Source: Aphrocallistes beatrix (taxonomy: Eukaryota > Porifera > Hexactinellida > Sceptrulophora > Aphrocallistidae). Taken from it: 64,000 bases of DNA. The number at the start of each line of letters is the position of its first letter. Within the stretch, counting starts at the first letter, position 1. The notes beneath the pieces are model-generated. The model ran no database searches. It saw only the letters and a list, made by a program, of their open reading frames with translations, and had not been told where the DNA came from. The translations under genes were made by a program, and so were the position numbers. This document shows, piece by piece, positions 44,280 to 55,032 of this stretch. The DNA lies in NCBI GenBank assembly GCA_963281255.1, contig OY725489.1, positions 7,130,523-7,194,522 on the forward strand, in the 5' to 3' direction.

Positions 44280-46736
44280 TGTTACAGTCAATTTGTAAAT
44301 TGACTGAAATTTCCGGTCAATTTATAAATTGACTGATTCACTTGGCAATTTACAAATTGGCTAGAATTTTCAGGCAATTTACAAATTGACTGAATCATTG
44401 GTTAATTTATTTGACAGATTGACTGAATCATGAATTGAATTTATTGATATCAATATATTGCATTAACAGCTTATGACAACATTATGTTGAGTCCATGTAA
44501 TGATGTCATTGTTATACGCCCATTAGTTGGAGTAGCGCAGACTAGCTAGTAGTTAGAATCAGTTAACAGTATGTAGCTACAACTTAGTTTTATTGACTGT
44601 GCGTGATTAGATTAATTATCCTACCCATAATTACTTCCAACATTACATCTATAACGTTTACATATCGTTCCCATTCAGATCTTGTTGGGGCAAGTCATGC
44701 TGGCGTGACACTTACTATTACATTTAACTCCAGCCTTGAAACATTTGCATTTGTTAGATTTGCATTGTTTGCCGCTTTGTGTACAATTACACTTGGAAAA
44801 TCCTTGTCCGCCACACTTAGACCCTTGTTGAACAGCTTGTCGCAGGCCTATTTCTTTGTCTGTGGAGAAATCGTTCACACTGTACAGCGGATGGGGGCAC
44901 AAATCAAATTGATTTCGGCTGTAAGATCCTTTCAGGATTCCTGCACGGACTGCTATACGGTACATGTCATTTTCATTTCTGTCTAGAATTACACCCATGA
45001 TGTTTCGAGGATCACCTCTACCGCGATCCACTAAAGGGATTGGAATATCTACATTGTCTCCAGAGTTTCCAGCAACCTGCTCAAGACGACTCCGTTTCAA
45101 CATGCGTTCTGCCTGAGCTATCTGTCCATCAGCTGCTCTCTTACGGTTGAGCTGAATGTTGTCATGCCGTATTTGGATAGCGGTTTCCTGAGACGAATGA
45201 GCAGATGAAGATGTGGGAGAAGTAGCATCTGAGGGATCAGGTGACGTGTCTTCTTGTGTAGGGAAATTTGGAAAAACTGGGGTCCGGTCACCTGAAGAGA
45301 CTTGAGAGGGGTCAGATTGCTGATAAGCAATCATCAGGTCGTCTTCGGACACAAGGCGTTCTAAGAATTCACTTGGAAGGGATGCTGAACGTAGTCCAAC
45401 TTGTGCATCACGTCCAAACAGGGCCTTGAAAGGGGATTGTTTAATTCCAGAATGGTAACTATTGTTCTTCTGAAACTGAACAAATCGAAGCCCAGTTGGC
45501 CAATCTGTGGAGTTATTGTCACTTAACCAGGCAATTAGCATGTCTTTGACTTCATAATTCAGTCTCTCAACCGATCCCTGGCTTGCGGGATGGCGAGGTT
45601 TACCATGCACCATAAGTAGATCCGGCCACATAACCTTCAGTTCAGTGATGACCGAAGCTGTAAATTCACTGCCGTTGTCACTCTGGAGAATTTGAGGGGC
45701 GCCTAGTAATAAAAAAATGTCAACTAGTTGCCATGCGACTTCAGCAGCACGTTTGGAAGTCAAAGGGCGTAATACACAGTACTTTGTTAAGTGGTCTTGA
45801 TAAACCATAATCCAGCGATACGATCCTTTGCACATAGACTGCATGTCAATGAGGTCAATCTGAACACGGGAACCATAGTCTGGACAGAATTGGCTTCACA
45901 ACAACACCCTTGGTAGTGGCACGCTTACGTTTCTGTTGACATTGAACACATAGAGATTTGTAGAGCTCAATGGAGTCACGAGTGATGTTTGCATATTTGT
46001 TCAAAGCTTTAGTCATCTTGTCTCGACCGCCATGGCCGCATGCAACATGGGCGCGTTTAATGATGTCGAACATATCATCTATGTGAGCAAAGTAAACAAG
46101 TTCTTGGGAGCCCCTCCACTTTGCTTTCGAATTAACTTCTCAACATCGCCACACTGAAGAATTTCGTACCTGTAAAATATATAAAATATGTCAACTAATC
46201 GATGCCAGAGCCATGAATCGGGTTCTAAATGTGGAACCAATAATTATTGTTCACATACCTGCCAAGGATATAGTACTGCCTGTTAGACTTCTTTGCGGTG
46301 GCAGATGCAACTTTGATTTCTTCAAGCAACAAAAAATACTCGTCTTTTGTCATCAACAATGATTTTGTATCAGAGCTTTTTCGTTTCAACATCTCCTCAC
46401 GGAAAGCAAGTTCTATAGTGTCCGCCATCTCAAAGAGTTATAAGGATTTCATATAGCATTGCCTTAAATAGTCTTTGATTGGTTGTTGCTATTAAGAACA
46501 CACTACTTTCAGTCAGGTTTCTCATATACATTATCTATTGATTCTATTAATAATTTCTATTCTTAAGTTATTCAGTCAATCTGTCAAATAAATTAACCAA
46601 TAATTCAGTCAATTTGTAAATTGCCTGAAAATTCTAGTCAATTTGTAAATTGCCTAAGTGAATCAGTCAATTTATAAATTGACTGGAAATTTCAGTCAAT
46701 TTACAAATTGACTGATTTTACACATTGACTGTAACA
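44280..46736 (-). mobile_element. Ginger-type DNA transposon (full-length, degenerate)
   Basis: Inverted ends of about 155 bp (44280-44435 and 46575-46736) start TGTTACAGTCAATTTG, fitting the TGTNR tips described for Ginger elements, and are built from repeated AGTCAATTTNTAAATTGACT palindromes. A 4-bp target duplication TATA flanks it (44276-44279, 46737-46740). Between the arms lies one gene for a gypsy-like integrase. This is the only near-complete autonomous-type element in the window. Confidence 0.88.
44675..46428 (-). pseudogene. Ginger integrase/transposase gene (KRBA2-like), two frameshifts
   Basis: Exon 1 (46428-46259) encodes MADTIELAFREEM...YYILGR. A GT-AG intron of 89 bp (46170-46258, GTATGTG...TTTTACAG) joins it to exon 2. 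Exon 2 holds an HHCC zinc-binding domain (HVACGHGG ... CVQCQ), then the integrase core with QIDLID, SDNGSEF and QGSVERLN as the D-D-E triad. The C-terminal tail is Cys-rich (KCNCTQSGKQC, KCKCFKAGVKC). Known gypsy-derived Ginger and KRBA2 proteins share this order. One-base frame changes near 46095 and 45878 break it. No reverse transcriptase, gag or LTR is present, excluding a retrotransposon. Confidence 0.85.
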
Positions 46737-46849
46737 TATATACTAGTATTAAATCCATTTAATATACGTTATAAAAATTAATAAAGAACACAGTAGTATG
46801 TACAGTTGATGGTTAGTATGGATAAAGAAATTAGACTATGAAAGGTCCA

Positions 46850-47070
46850 CATTTCTTATTAAGCGGAGTCGACTGTATGTTGATAATCAGCACCAATTTC
46901 ACACCAAATTAGGCGGGACAATTTTGTTTTACAATCACTAACACGCAGGGCTCATAATAGAGTTTTAAAAGAGTCTCTGGCCATCAAAATTAGTCACGCG
47001 GGCCAAAGGTTGCCCACCGCTGGCATAGAATGACATTTTCTTTAAAGCAAAGAGAGTGACATTCTTAGTA
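46850..47070. mobile_element. solo MITE ends
   Basis: AAGCGGAGTCGACTG at 46863-46877 is a lone end of the 10519 family. GCGGGCCAAAGGTTGCCCAC ending at CTG (47022) is a typical hAT-type terminus read inward. No partner ends. Confidence 0.45.
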
Positions 47071-47359
47071 CACACAAAAGTGTTTAAAAACATCATTATT
47101 TCACATACAAATAGTATTACAATGAGTTTATTCATGAAGAAGAATACTTCTAAACGATATTGGATAGAGCTAATCGGATTTCAGATTAGAATACAGATTA
47201 AATTATTCACACTGGATTTTCCAATCAATTATTCGTTTCTAAATTATAATTATCAATCAGTGCCACCTTAATCCACATACATCCATTTTAACCACTCTGC
47301 ACGATAGCAATGAATTACTTATGGTAGCTCAGGCTGATAGGATTATTCTTTGAGTTGAG

Positions 47360-48506
47360 CAGGGCTGGGGTTGGTTAACCGATTTTAGGGCTCAGTTATT
47401 TTGGTTTTCTCCAGGGCGGTTAACCGGTTAACCGATGACAATATAAATTAGTAAATATGGATTTTTGGACTAATCTTTAACCTGGTATCAAAAATTTTAT
47501 AATTTTCAGTGGTCTCGAAATATATTATATGATTATAAAATAGGGAATATACTGTATTATCAAATTTTTAGAAGTAATCTTATATATTAAAATGCTAGGA
47601 TTTTTTTTTGTGTGTGTTTGTCCGAATTGTTTGAAGAATTGGGAAGTCGTAGAGGTGTGAAAATTTGCATGTAGGTGTCAAATGATATGCCTACGATTAA
47701 GTTCTAAGATCTAAACAAAATTTTCACATCTCTGCAAAAAAAATGGGAAAGAATTTTTCGCACCTTTTCTATACAAAATAAATGACTACACTATTACAAT
47801 AGAAATCATTGTACAAGTACGACACTACAATAAATAGATCGTCATTGTTATTAATACTTCAAAGCCACAACTTATGTTTGATATCTTAAATGTATTATAG
47901 TGTATGGCTATAAAAAAGATTATCTGCATATTTTCACACCTTTATATACATATTTTTACTCCATTTGATGAATTTTGAAAATAATGCTAGAGACTAGCTT
48001 CCAACGGGTGACATGTGGTTTTCAGGGGTGTAAATTTCGAATATCATATTTTCAGATCGATATAATGAATTATTTGTTTACTTTTGTTTACAATAGATAC
48101 ATAAAGTAAACAAATTACAAAAATAGGCTAGCGACTAGCTTCCAACGGTTGGCATGGGGTTTTTAGTGCTGTAGATTTCAAATATTATATTTTCAGATCC
48201 ATATGAGAAATTATTCGTTGACCTTTGTTTACAATATTTATATAAAGAAAAAGAATTCCCAAATATGTTAGATTAAGTAACTCCAGGCGCCCGCAGGGCG
48301 ACTCTGCGGGCACGCAGTGTTCGCAAGCCCCGCAGCGTAAGCTAGCGAAGCGTGCTTGTATTCATGAATCTCCGTAGAAAAACAACGAAATTAGTGTAAA
48401 TATTTGTAAAATAAAGCCGATCGGTTAACCGATCGAGGATTTCCTTAACCGTTAACCGAGATTGACAGCGGTTAGCCGGTTAACCGGTTAACCGAATCCA
48501 GCCTTG
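47360..48506. mobile_element. hAT-type MITE (GGTTAACC ends)
   Basis: Ends CAGGGCTGGGGTTGGTTAAC and GGTTAACCGAATCCAGCCTT(G), flanked by an 8-bp repeat GAGTTGAG (47352-47359 and 48506-48513; 7 bp if the terminal G belongs to the element). GGTTAACCGGTTAACC subterminal repeats. Interrupted by a Helitron-like copy. Confidence 0.8.
47578..48358 (+). mobile_element. Helitron-like element, type A
   Basis: From TCTTATATATTAAAATGCTA to AGCGTGCTTG, flanks A and T, two 140-bp internal units. The stem of its 3' hairpin (GCGGGCACGCAGTGTTCGC) has changed bases that still pair through G-T wobbles. Confidence 0.85.
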
Positions 48507-48746
48507 AGTTGAGTAATGTATTAAATATGTTCAACTAGGATAATTGGGAAGTGTAGATTTCGAATATTGAGTCATACTTTCAGTATTTGATAGTATTCGA
48601 ATGCATTGTTTTATAGAAAGATCCAAATTAGTACTATTTGTATGGGAAAGAATAAAGCATTCAAATACCTTTGTCCGGTTGGTATACATACATCCCACGA
48701 GCAGCTCCACCACGATCAGCTGATACAGTGACACATGCTCCTCTGA

Positions 48747-48754
48747 TGACGTCA
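48747..48754. promoter_or_regulatory. CRE palindrome 3' of NHL copy 4
   Basis: TGACGTCA within CTCTGATGACGTCAGAG, identical to the copy behind NHL 1. Confidence 0.35.
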
Positions 48755-49021
48755 GAGACTACTCATGTGTATCCTCAGGTCTGTAGATACAGTAACAGAG
48801 TAGGAGACTATTGGTTAGTGAGTGCTGTAGAATCAGGAATAGAGAAGTCGATACTATCAGTGCTACACTCTGTCATTCCTGGGATAGAAATGGGATTCAG
48901 TTATGTAACCATAGTTCCATATGAAAGTGAATGGTAAGCCTTTATAATAACAAATTGATAGAGACCAAAGTTTAATTAGGAACTAAATAGAAACAAACAA
49001 AAATAATGACAGAAAACACAA

Positions 49022-49888
49022 TTAATGAGAAGAAAATATTTGAAGTTGATAGTTATGGTTATAGGATACAGCAACTAATTTTAGATTTGAAGCCAGAGCT
49101 AATCCTTGAGGGAATTTAAACTTTCCACCTTGGTGTCCATGTTCCCCTATCGTGTGGAGTAGAGATCCATCATTTGAGAATATTCTTATCTGGTGAGCAA
49201 AGTAATCGCTGATAAATAGATTATTTTGTGTGTCAAGACAGAAGAAGAAGGGTTTAGACACCTGCATTCCTTCACCAAGAGTGATTAGAGAGCGTGTCTT
49301 ATGTCCGGTATTAGTGAATACATGCACACAAGGCGAATGTTCTGGAGTAATGACGTACATTTCTTCTGTCGTTAATTTCACGTCACATGGCCAGTGCATG
49401 GATGGATGTGTCACCTCTCGAAACGGGTTTAGGGAGCGATCTAGTATTTGGATTCTGTTGTTATACTGATCTGCTATGTATACATCTCCATTAGTAGAGA
49501 TGGAGAGTTGGCGGGGTTTATCAAACTGTCCCATACCAGACCCTCTGCTCCCTTTCATAGCCAGCAGACGGAACTCTGCATCTACCTTCAAGTGGAATAC
49601 AGCGTTGGCCATCCAGTCCGTTACATACAGGTTGTCTCCGTGCATGGCGATACCCCATAGTGCTATCATGTACTTGTGAGTGTAGCTATTTAAGTATTCG
49701 CCAGACTGTGAAAATTTAGACACTCTCGCGAAATTAGGAGCCCAACTGCCCTCAGCGACATATATGTGGTTAGTGGCTGGGTCTATAGCGACACCACGAG
49801 GATACCATAATTCACCAGGAGCTTGACCCTCCTTGGCAACAGCTGTTAAGTGGTCCATAGGCTGTGGGTCGGAAAATGCTATGGCCAT
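49022..49888 (-). CDS. NHL-repeat beta-propeller protein (NHL copy 4)
   Basis: 288 codons from the family ATG at 49888 (AGTAGAATGG). Six complete NHL blades: NHIYVAE, DNLYVTD, GDVYIAD, EEMYVIT, NNLFISD, KLVAVSY. Its blade-top residues are its own: SWAPNF in the first loop, WMA after VTD, QYN after IAD, TPEHS in blade four, YFAHQ in blade five. It lacks any catalytic or targeting motif, so it is probably a cytosolic binding protein. TATA at 49951 and the upstream GTGCGCTGTCC box are intact. Of all copies this one appears the most canonical and is likely expressed. Confidence 0.88.
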   Translation of the reverse strand: MAIAFSDPQPMDHLTAVAKEGQAPGELWYPRGVAIDPATNHIYVAEGSWAPNFARVSKFSQSGEYLNSYTHKYMIALWGIAMHGDNLYVTDWMANAVFHLKVDAEFRLLAMKGSRGSGMGQFDKPRQLSISTNGDVYIADQYNNRIQILDRSLNPFREVTHPSMHWPCDVKLTTEEMYVITPEHSPCVHVFTNTGHKTRSLITLGEGMQVSKPFFFCLDTQNNLFISDYFAHQIRIFSNDGSLLHTIGEHGHQGGKFKFPQGLALASNLKLVAVSYNHNYQLQIFSSH

Positions 49889-49950
49889 TCTACTCAACTT
49901 GGAAGATTGATAATTGTATAGTATTGTGAATGAACAGGAGTCTCGTAAGG

Positions 49951-49960
49951 CTATTTATAG
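49951..49960 (-). promoter_or_regulatory. TATA box of NHL copy 4
   Basis: CTATAAATAG on the minus strand, 63 bp before ATG. An inverted CCAAT (ATTGG) lies about 20 bp further upstream. Confidence 0.6.
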
Positions 49961-50199
49961 TGGGACAGCGCACCAATAATTACAAAGATTAGGTTACAAT
50001 TTGTAAAATTATCGATCCAATTCCTTTGCAATATTGAAATTGTGTATCAGTAAAGCGACACAATCTGTGTGCAATGATTTTCTCAAAATCAGCATTTGTT
50101 AACTTTAGTTTCGGAGAATAGGCATATTCTACGCGAACTTTCGATTGAGACATCATAATTTAATTTATTAAGGTATTAAGTACTTAATTTAATGGAATG

Positions 50200-50789
50200 A
50201 GTGGTGCATCTGTGTGAAGATATTTAATCCACGTAGGATGATGGAGCGTAGTTTGAAGCCCATTTGATTGAACACTATAATGCAGAAATGTGAGTGCAGA
50301 GGATTGAGACAAAGTACGAATACTTCGTCTGCTGTCACTTAGCTCAGGTTCAGCTAAGGTTCAGCCACAAAGACATCGCCGTTAGTGGATACTGCTAGTT
50401 TCCTTAAGTACTTAATCTTGTCTATACTAGATCCTAAGTCTTCCTTGCTTCTGATAAGACGAAGATGATTTGTAACTTTGAAATGGACCAAAAAGGGTTT
50501 CCTTTGAAAGAGTCACATAGAGATTATCCTGATGGATAGCAATTCCACGTGGAAAACCTAAACCCTTTTGTATGAATAGGTTTACAATGTTCCCTGACTC
50601 AGAAAGGATATGCATACGTAGACAATCATCACCCAATTCTACTGCATAAATATGTTCAGTGTACGGATCAGTAGTGACACATACAGGTTGAAGAGTATAG
50701 TCAGATCTTGCACCAGTAGATGGTAACACTGTCAAATGATTAAAAAGGTAGTTGCCATGCCTTTCTTCGAAATTTTTAAGTTGCTCCAT
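50200..50789 (-). pseudogene. diverged NHL propeller pseudogene (NHL copy 5)
   Basis: ATG at 50789 opens 120 codons (MEQLKNFEERHGNY...) with blade one TEHIYAVE and blade two DNLYVTL. After a frame change near 50495 it continues FLVHFKVTNHLRLIR and LAVSTNGDVFVAEP, then stops, then picks up LTADEVFVLCLNP and VFNQMGFKLRSIIL. These are blades three and four of the same family. It is far more diverged than its neighbours, so it is an older subfamily. The 3' half is missing. Confidence 0.7.
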
Positions 50790-51740
50790 TTGGCTAGAAA
50801 AGAAAATGTTTTATCTAAGGAAATACTCCACTAGGGGTTCTATCAAGTTGTATTTTTAATTTGTAAAGTATCTACAAATAAGGATGCACATATGTAAATT
50901 GGTGTGGAGTGTGGATTGGGCAGAGTTCTCAAGGTAGATCAGATACGCATGACGAGGAAATCTACTGATGCCTTTATACCCAAAATTAAGTCTTTCGCAA
51001 GCATGCATTTGAATGCACCATAATTAATGACGAGATAAAGTATTCAAGGGTGCTACTATTCGAGGAAACAAGGAATTTGTGTTCCTAGTAGATTAAATCT
51101 GGTTAAATCTGGTTCTTGTTCTTTTTCTAGAGACAAATAATGGGAAAATCGTTTAAGAAAATACGCAAAATAAAGAAACTTTGCAAAGTGTGCTCTAAAT
51201 ATTGGAGTTTAATCATAAAACTGTAATGTGATTCGGTTAATTAGAAAAAAATTAGAATATTATAATTTAATATTACTACACCCCAGCGTTGCTATTGCAA
51301 GCATCAAAAGCATTAAGGTAAGTTTGGGTTATACCCAGAAAGATCATAAACTGGCAAATTTGATGCTATTTGAAGGCCAATTGACTCCATCCCATAAAAA
51401 TACAACAAACATTAGTTTGTTAGTGTCAGACTTGGGTCGTGAAATGGATGGAATTATGGAAATGGAATCAATTCAAGATCTGATAGCTCACAAATATAAG
51501 TTGAATAGAAGCATTAAAAATTAAAAGATTTCTGCATCTATCTGGTGGTATAGAGTGCTGATGGATCAGGAATACATATGTCGATACTATCAGTGCTAAC
51601 TAAGTCAATCCTGATGATAGAAGTGGGATGCAATTGTGTAACCTTAGTTCCATAGGTAATCCGGTATAAATACAAATAGATAGAGATCAATGCTTAATTA
51701 GAAACTAAATAGAAACAAACAAATAATGACAGAAACACAC
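50790..51740. other. intergenic, no supported gene
   Basis: A short frame after a TTTTTCTAG acceptor-like site at 51121-51131 (MGKSFKKIRKIKKLCKV) and a 98-codon plus-strand frame without ATG (51228-51524) are noted. I cannot assign either. Confidence 0.3.
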
Positions 51741-52599
51741 TTATAGGGAAGAAAATATTTGAAGTCTGTAGCTACAGTTCAATGAAACAGCAACTAATTT
51801 TAGATTTGAAGACAGAGCCAAACCTTGAGGACGATAAAAAAATCCACCTAGCTGTGAAAATTGTCCACATTCCCCTAACGTGATCCTTCATTTGAGAATA
51901 TTTTGATTTGGTGACCCCTGTAATCGATGATAAAAAAATTCCCTTTGGAGTCAAGACAGAAGAAGTAGGCTCGGGTTACCTGCATTCCTCCACCGCGAGT
52001 GATTAGAGAGCGTATCTTATGTCCGGTATGATTAAACACATGCACACAAGGAGAATCTTCGGGACAAAGCACGTACATTTCTTTTATCGTTAATTTTACG
52101 TCATAAGGTTTGTGCATAGATGCATGTGTCACTTCTCTTATCGGATGTAGAGAGCTATCCAGGATTTGGATTCTGTTGTTGTCTCTATCAGCGATGTAGA
52201 CATCTCCATTAGTAGAGATGGAGAGTTGGCGGGGAAAATCAAATTGTCCAATACCAGACCCTCTGCTCCCTAGCCTAGTCACCAGACGGAAGTTAGCCTC
52301 TATTTTCAAGTGGAACACAGCGTGTGCCCACAGTCCGTTACATACAGGTTGTTTCCGTGAATGGCGATACCGTATAATGCTTTCATGTACTCGTGATTGT
52401 AGCTGTTTAGAAACTCACCAAAATCTGAAAATATAGACACCCTCGAGAAATTAAAACCTGCCTCAGCGACATAGATGTGGTTAGTGCCTGGATCTATTGC
52501 GACACCAATAGGATACCAGAGTTCACCAGGAGCTTGACCTCTCTTCGCAACAGCTGTTAAGTGATCCACGGGCTGTGGGTCGGAAAATGATATGGCCAT
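51741..52599 (-). pseudogene. NHL propeller gene copy 6, two frameshifts
   Basis: Family ATG at 52599 (MAISFSDPQPVDH). Blade one has a shortened loop (VAEAGFNFSRV). A one-base deletion after VTDCG near 52325 shifts into the frame that continues MFHLKIEANFRLV through blades three to five. A 10-bp deletion near 51885 (missing part of the GSLLHTIGE segment) shifts again into the final blade (GLALSSNLKLVAVS). Promoter and TATA are intact, so decay is probably recent. Confidence 0.8.
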
Positions 52600-52661
52600 T
52601 CTACTCGACTTGGAAGATTGATAATTGTATAGTATTGTGAATGAACAGGAGTGTCGTAAGG

Positions 52662-52671
52662 CTATTTATAG
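52662..52671 (-). promoter_or_regulatory. TATA box of NHL copy 6
   Basis: CTATAAATAG 63 bp before ATG. Immediately upstream the NHL promoter is fused to the signal-peptide module (52676-52935). Confidence 0.55.
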
Positions 52672-52675
52672 TGGC

Positions 52676-52935
52676 TTAGAATACTGCTAACACAACGATA
52701 GACATAAACCTCAGGATAGACTTAGTTGGTTTTTGCGAGCTGTTTATACGCACTGACGTAAATGAACAAAGTTCTCAGTAACAGGCAAGGAGTCTAATCT
52801 AATAAATGTTCTTATCTCTTATCTTCAACTATTGCATAGTAATACAGTAGGGTGCTGTTACGTTATTCAGGTTGCATAGGAGGAGTTAGTGGTAGCAGTG
52901 TAAAGACATGTGATATCTTAACATGGTGAAATTAA
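52676..52935 (-). repeat. promoter/signal-peptide module, copy 2 (partial)
   Basis: Carries a minus-strand TTACGTCA at 52753-52760, GTATAAACA (TATA-like) and a leader with an ATG reading MSIVVLAVF, which then runs into the NHL copy 6 promoter and stops. It is homologous to 34330-34890 but truncated at both sides. Confidence 0.5.
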
Positions 52936-53249
52936 GAGTTCTGAAGAATTGGCATATTTTTAATCGATTCTTCGAGAGAGACATCGCCATTTTTTTATTC
53001 AGATATTAAATGCTTAATTTACGCAAAATTAATGAGGAAAGTAATATATAGTGTCGATTTTTAATTATTGATTAATGAAATTAATAACTTGATAATTGAA
53101 AAACAAATAATTAAAAACAACATCAAAATTATCTCATTGAAAAAATTATGTAAAGAAACTCATTAGAAAGTTACATTTCTGTTGATAACAAAAAGTAGAT
53201 TGTCAAAATCACCGAACTTAGTTTTCATATCAAATCAGGATGGATAGTA

Positions 53250-53398
53250 CAAGCCCGGCGGAAGCAACTTTTTATTGGTCCGGCCAAAGCGAAAGTTGCT
53301 CCGGCCAAAAGCAAATTTGCATATGAAAATAAGCCATAATGGCATAAAATTGGTCCGGCCAAAGCCGGACCAGCCGGACCAGTTCCGCCGGCCCTGCT
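53250..53398. mobile_element. GC-rich MITE with GGTCCGGCC repeats
   Basis: Inverted ends GCCCGGCGGAAGCAA and AGTTCCGCCGGCCC (partly matched) with several internal TTGGTCCGGCCAAAGC units. The composition is very different from the AT-rich flanks. Perhaps related to the GGTCC repeat at 1547-2165. Confidence 0.5.
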
Positions 53399-53422
53399 TA
53401 GTATGTAATTATACTCCTCTGA

Positions 53423-53430
53423 TGACGTCA
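53423..53430. promoter_or_regulatory. CRE palindrome 3' of NHL copy 7
   Basis: TGACGTCA within CTCTGATGACGTCAGAG, the fourth occurrence at the same place relative to an NHL gene. Confidence 0.35.
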
Positions 53431-53705
53431 GAGACTACTCATGATAATCCTCAGGTCTGTAGATAAGGCAACAGAATAGGAGACTATTGGTTTGTGAGTG
53501 CTGTAGGATCAGGAATAGAGAAGTTGAAACAATCAGTGCTACACTCTGTCATTCTTGGTGATCGGAATATTATATACTAGTAGTTATATACCATAGCTCG
53601 ATATGGAAGTGAATGGTAATCCAGTATAAAAATATAGATATAGATATCAAAGTTTAATAAGGAACTAAATACGTATAAACAAACAAATAATGACAGAATA
53701 CAAAC

Positions 53706-54563
53706 TTATAAAGAAAATATTTGAAGTCCATAGTTATGGTTTTCGGATACAGTAACTAAGTTTTGATTTGAAGTCAAAGCTAATCCTAGAGAGCAATAAA
53801 ACATCCCACCTTGGTTTCCATATTCCCCTATCGTATAGTGAAGAGCTCCTTCGTCTGAGAATATTTTGATCTTGTGATTCCAGCAATCGCTAATAAATAC
53901 ATTCTTTTTGGCGTCAAGACAGAAGAAGAGGTGCCTAGTTACCTGCATTCCATAGGCAAGAGTGATTATAGAGCTTATCTTAAGTTCGGTATGATTAAAC
54001 ACATGCAAACAAGGAGAATCATCGGGACAAAGCACATACATTTCTTCTGTTGTTAATTTTACATCATAAGGTCTGTGCATAGATGGATGTGTCACCTCTC
54101 TTATCGGATGCAGAGAGCTATCTAAGATTTGGATTCTGTTGTTGACTGTATCAGCTATGTACACATCGCCATTAGTAGAGATGGACAGTTGGCGGGGTTC
54201 ATCAAACTGTCCGAGTCCAGACCCTGTGCTCCCTATCGTAGCCACCAGACGGAAGTCAGGCTCTATCTTCAAGTGGAACACAGCGTGAACCACAAGGTCT
54301 GTTACATACAGATTGTTTCCGTGAATTGCGATACCCCATATTGATTTCATGTTTTCGTGAGTGTAGCTATTTAGGTACTCACCCAACTCCGAAAATATTG
54401 ACACTCTCGCGAAATTGAAACATCCCTCAGTGACATATATGTTGTTAGTGGCTGGGTTTATAGCGACACCAAGAGGATACCAGAGCTCTCCAGGAGCTTT
54501 ACCTTTCTTTGCAACAGCTGTTAAGTGGTCTACAGGCTGTGGATCAGTAAATGCTATGGCCAT
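53706..54563 (-). CDS. NHL-repeat beta-propeller protein (NHL copy 7)
   Basis: 285 codons from the family ATG at 54563. Six blades are intact: NNIYVTE, NNLYVTD, GDVYIAD, EEMYVLC, KNVFISD, NLVTVSE. Its own blade-top residues are GCFNF (short first loop), LVV after VTD, TVN after IAD, CPDDS in blade four, CWNHK in blade five and ENHN in blade six. Ends at LQIFSL. No targeting or catalytic motif. TATA lies 61 bp upstream, with GTGCACTGTCC above it. Upstream sequence to about 54850 matches that of copy 2, showing a recent shared duplication. Likely a functional binding protein of unknown ligand. Confidence 0.88.
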   Translation of the reverse strand: MAIAFTDPQPVDHLTAVAKKGKAPGELWYPLGVAINPATNNIYVTEGCFNFARVSIFSELGEYLNSYTHENMKSIWGIAIHGNNLYVTDLVVHAVFHLKIEPDFRLVATIGSTGSGLGQFDEPRQLSISTNGDVYIADTVNNRIQILDSSLHPIREVTHPSMHRPYDVKLTTEEMYVLCPDDSPCLHVFNHTELKISSIITLAYGMQVTRHLFFCLDAKKNVFISDCWNHKIKIFSDEGALHYTIGEYGNQGGMFYCSLGLALTSNQNLVTVSENHNYGLQIFSL

Positions 54564-54623
54564 TCTACTCAACTGGAAGATTCTAATAGGATAGTATTAT
54601 GAATGAACAAGAGTCACGTAAGG

Positions 54624-54633
54624 CTATTTATAA
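54624..54633 (-). promoter_or_regulatory. TATA box of NHL copy 7
   Basis: TTATAAATAG on the minus strand, 61 bp before ATG. Confidence 0.6.
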
Positions 54634-55032
54634 TCGGACAGTGCACCAGTAACTCAGAGATCAAGTTACGAATGGTATCAATTAACAATTCTATTCTATT
54701 TCATTATTACTTTGGATATTCAACGAATTCACATTCCGGATCTGTATCTCATAGGATAGTGTAAGAGGATATCTTCGATTTGATCATTGTATTTTTAGAG
54801 ATTATTTTCCAATTTGTAGTGTATAATTTACGATGAAGACAATTATTGTGGTTCCAACATTAGATTTTTGTAAATCGGTTTATTGCAAAATCGAAAATAT
54901 GCGGTCCTCAACCGAATATCAACTATTTGACAAAAAATATTTGTCCACACCGAATATTGAACTATTCGGTTGCAACCTTGTTTAAAACTAACTTGGAAAA
55001 TCCTCTAGCCTAAACACATCCAACCCAGAGAA

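Larger units (their letters stand above)
47071..48682. mobile_element. Tc1-like MITE hosting two nested elements
   Basis: The right end CCTTTGTCCGGTTGG before TA is the inverted counterpart of the 12878-family end. The left end after TA (CACACAAAAGTGTTTAAA) is eroded. Inside lies the hAT MITE 47360-48506, which in turn contains the Helitron-like copy 47578-48358. Homologous host sequence is at 31735-32393. Confidence 0.5.

Noticed and set aside
44675..46073. Gypsy or retroviral origin for the integrase
   Set aside because: There is no reverse transcriptase, protease, gag or LTR. Inverted ends with a 4-bp duplication and the KRBA2-like tail fit Ginger.
51228..51524. 98-codon plus frame ending NRSIKN
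   Set aside because: It opens with GTG, and no family or splice context is convincing.
32724..54563. NHL genes as TRIM-NHL E3 ligases
   Set aside because: No RING, B-box or coiled coil precedes the propeller, and the start codon is fixed by an upstream stop in copy 2.
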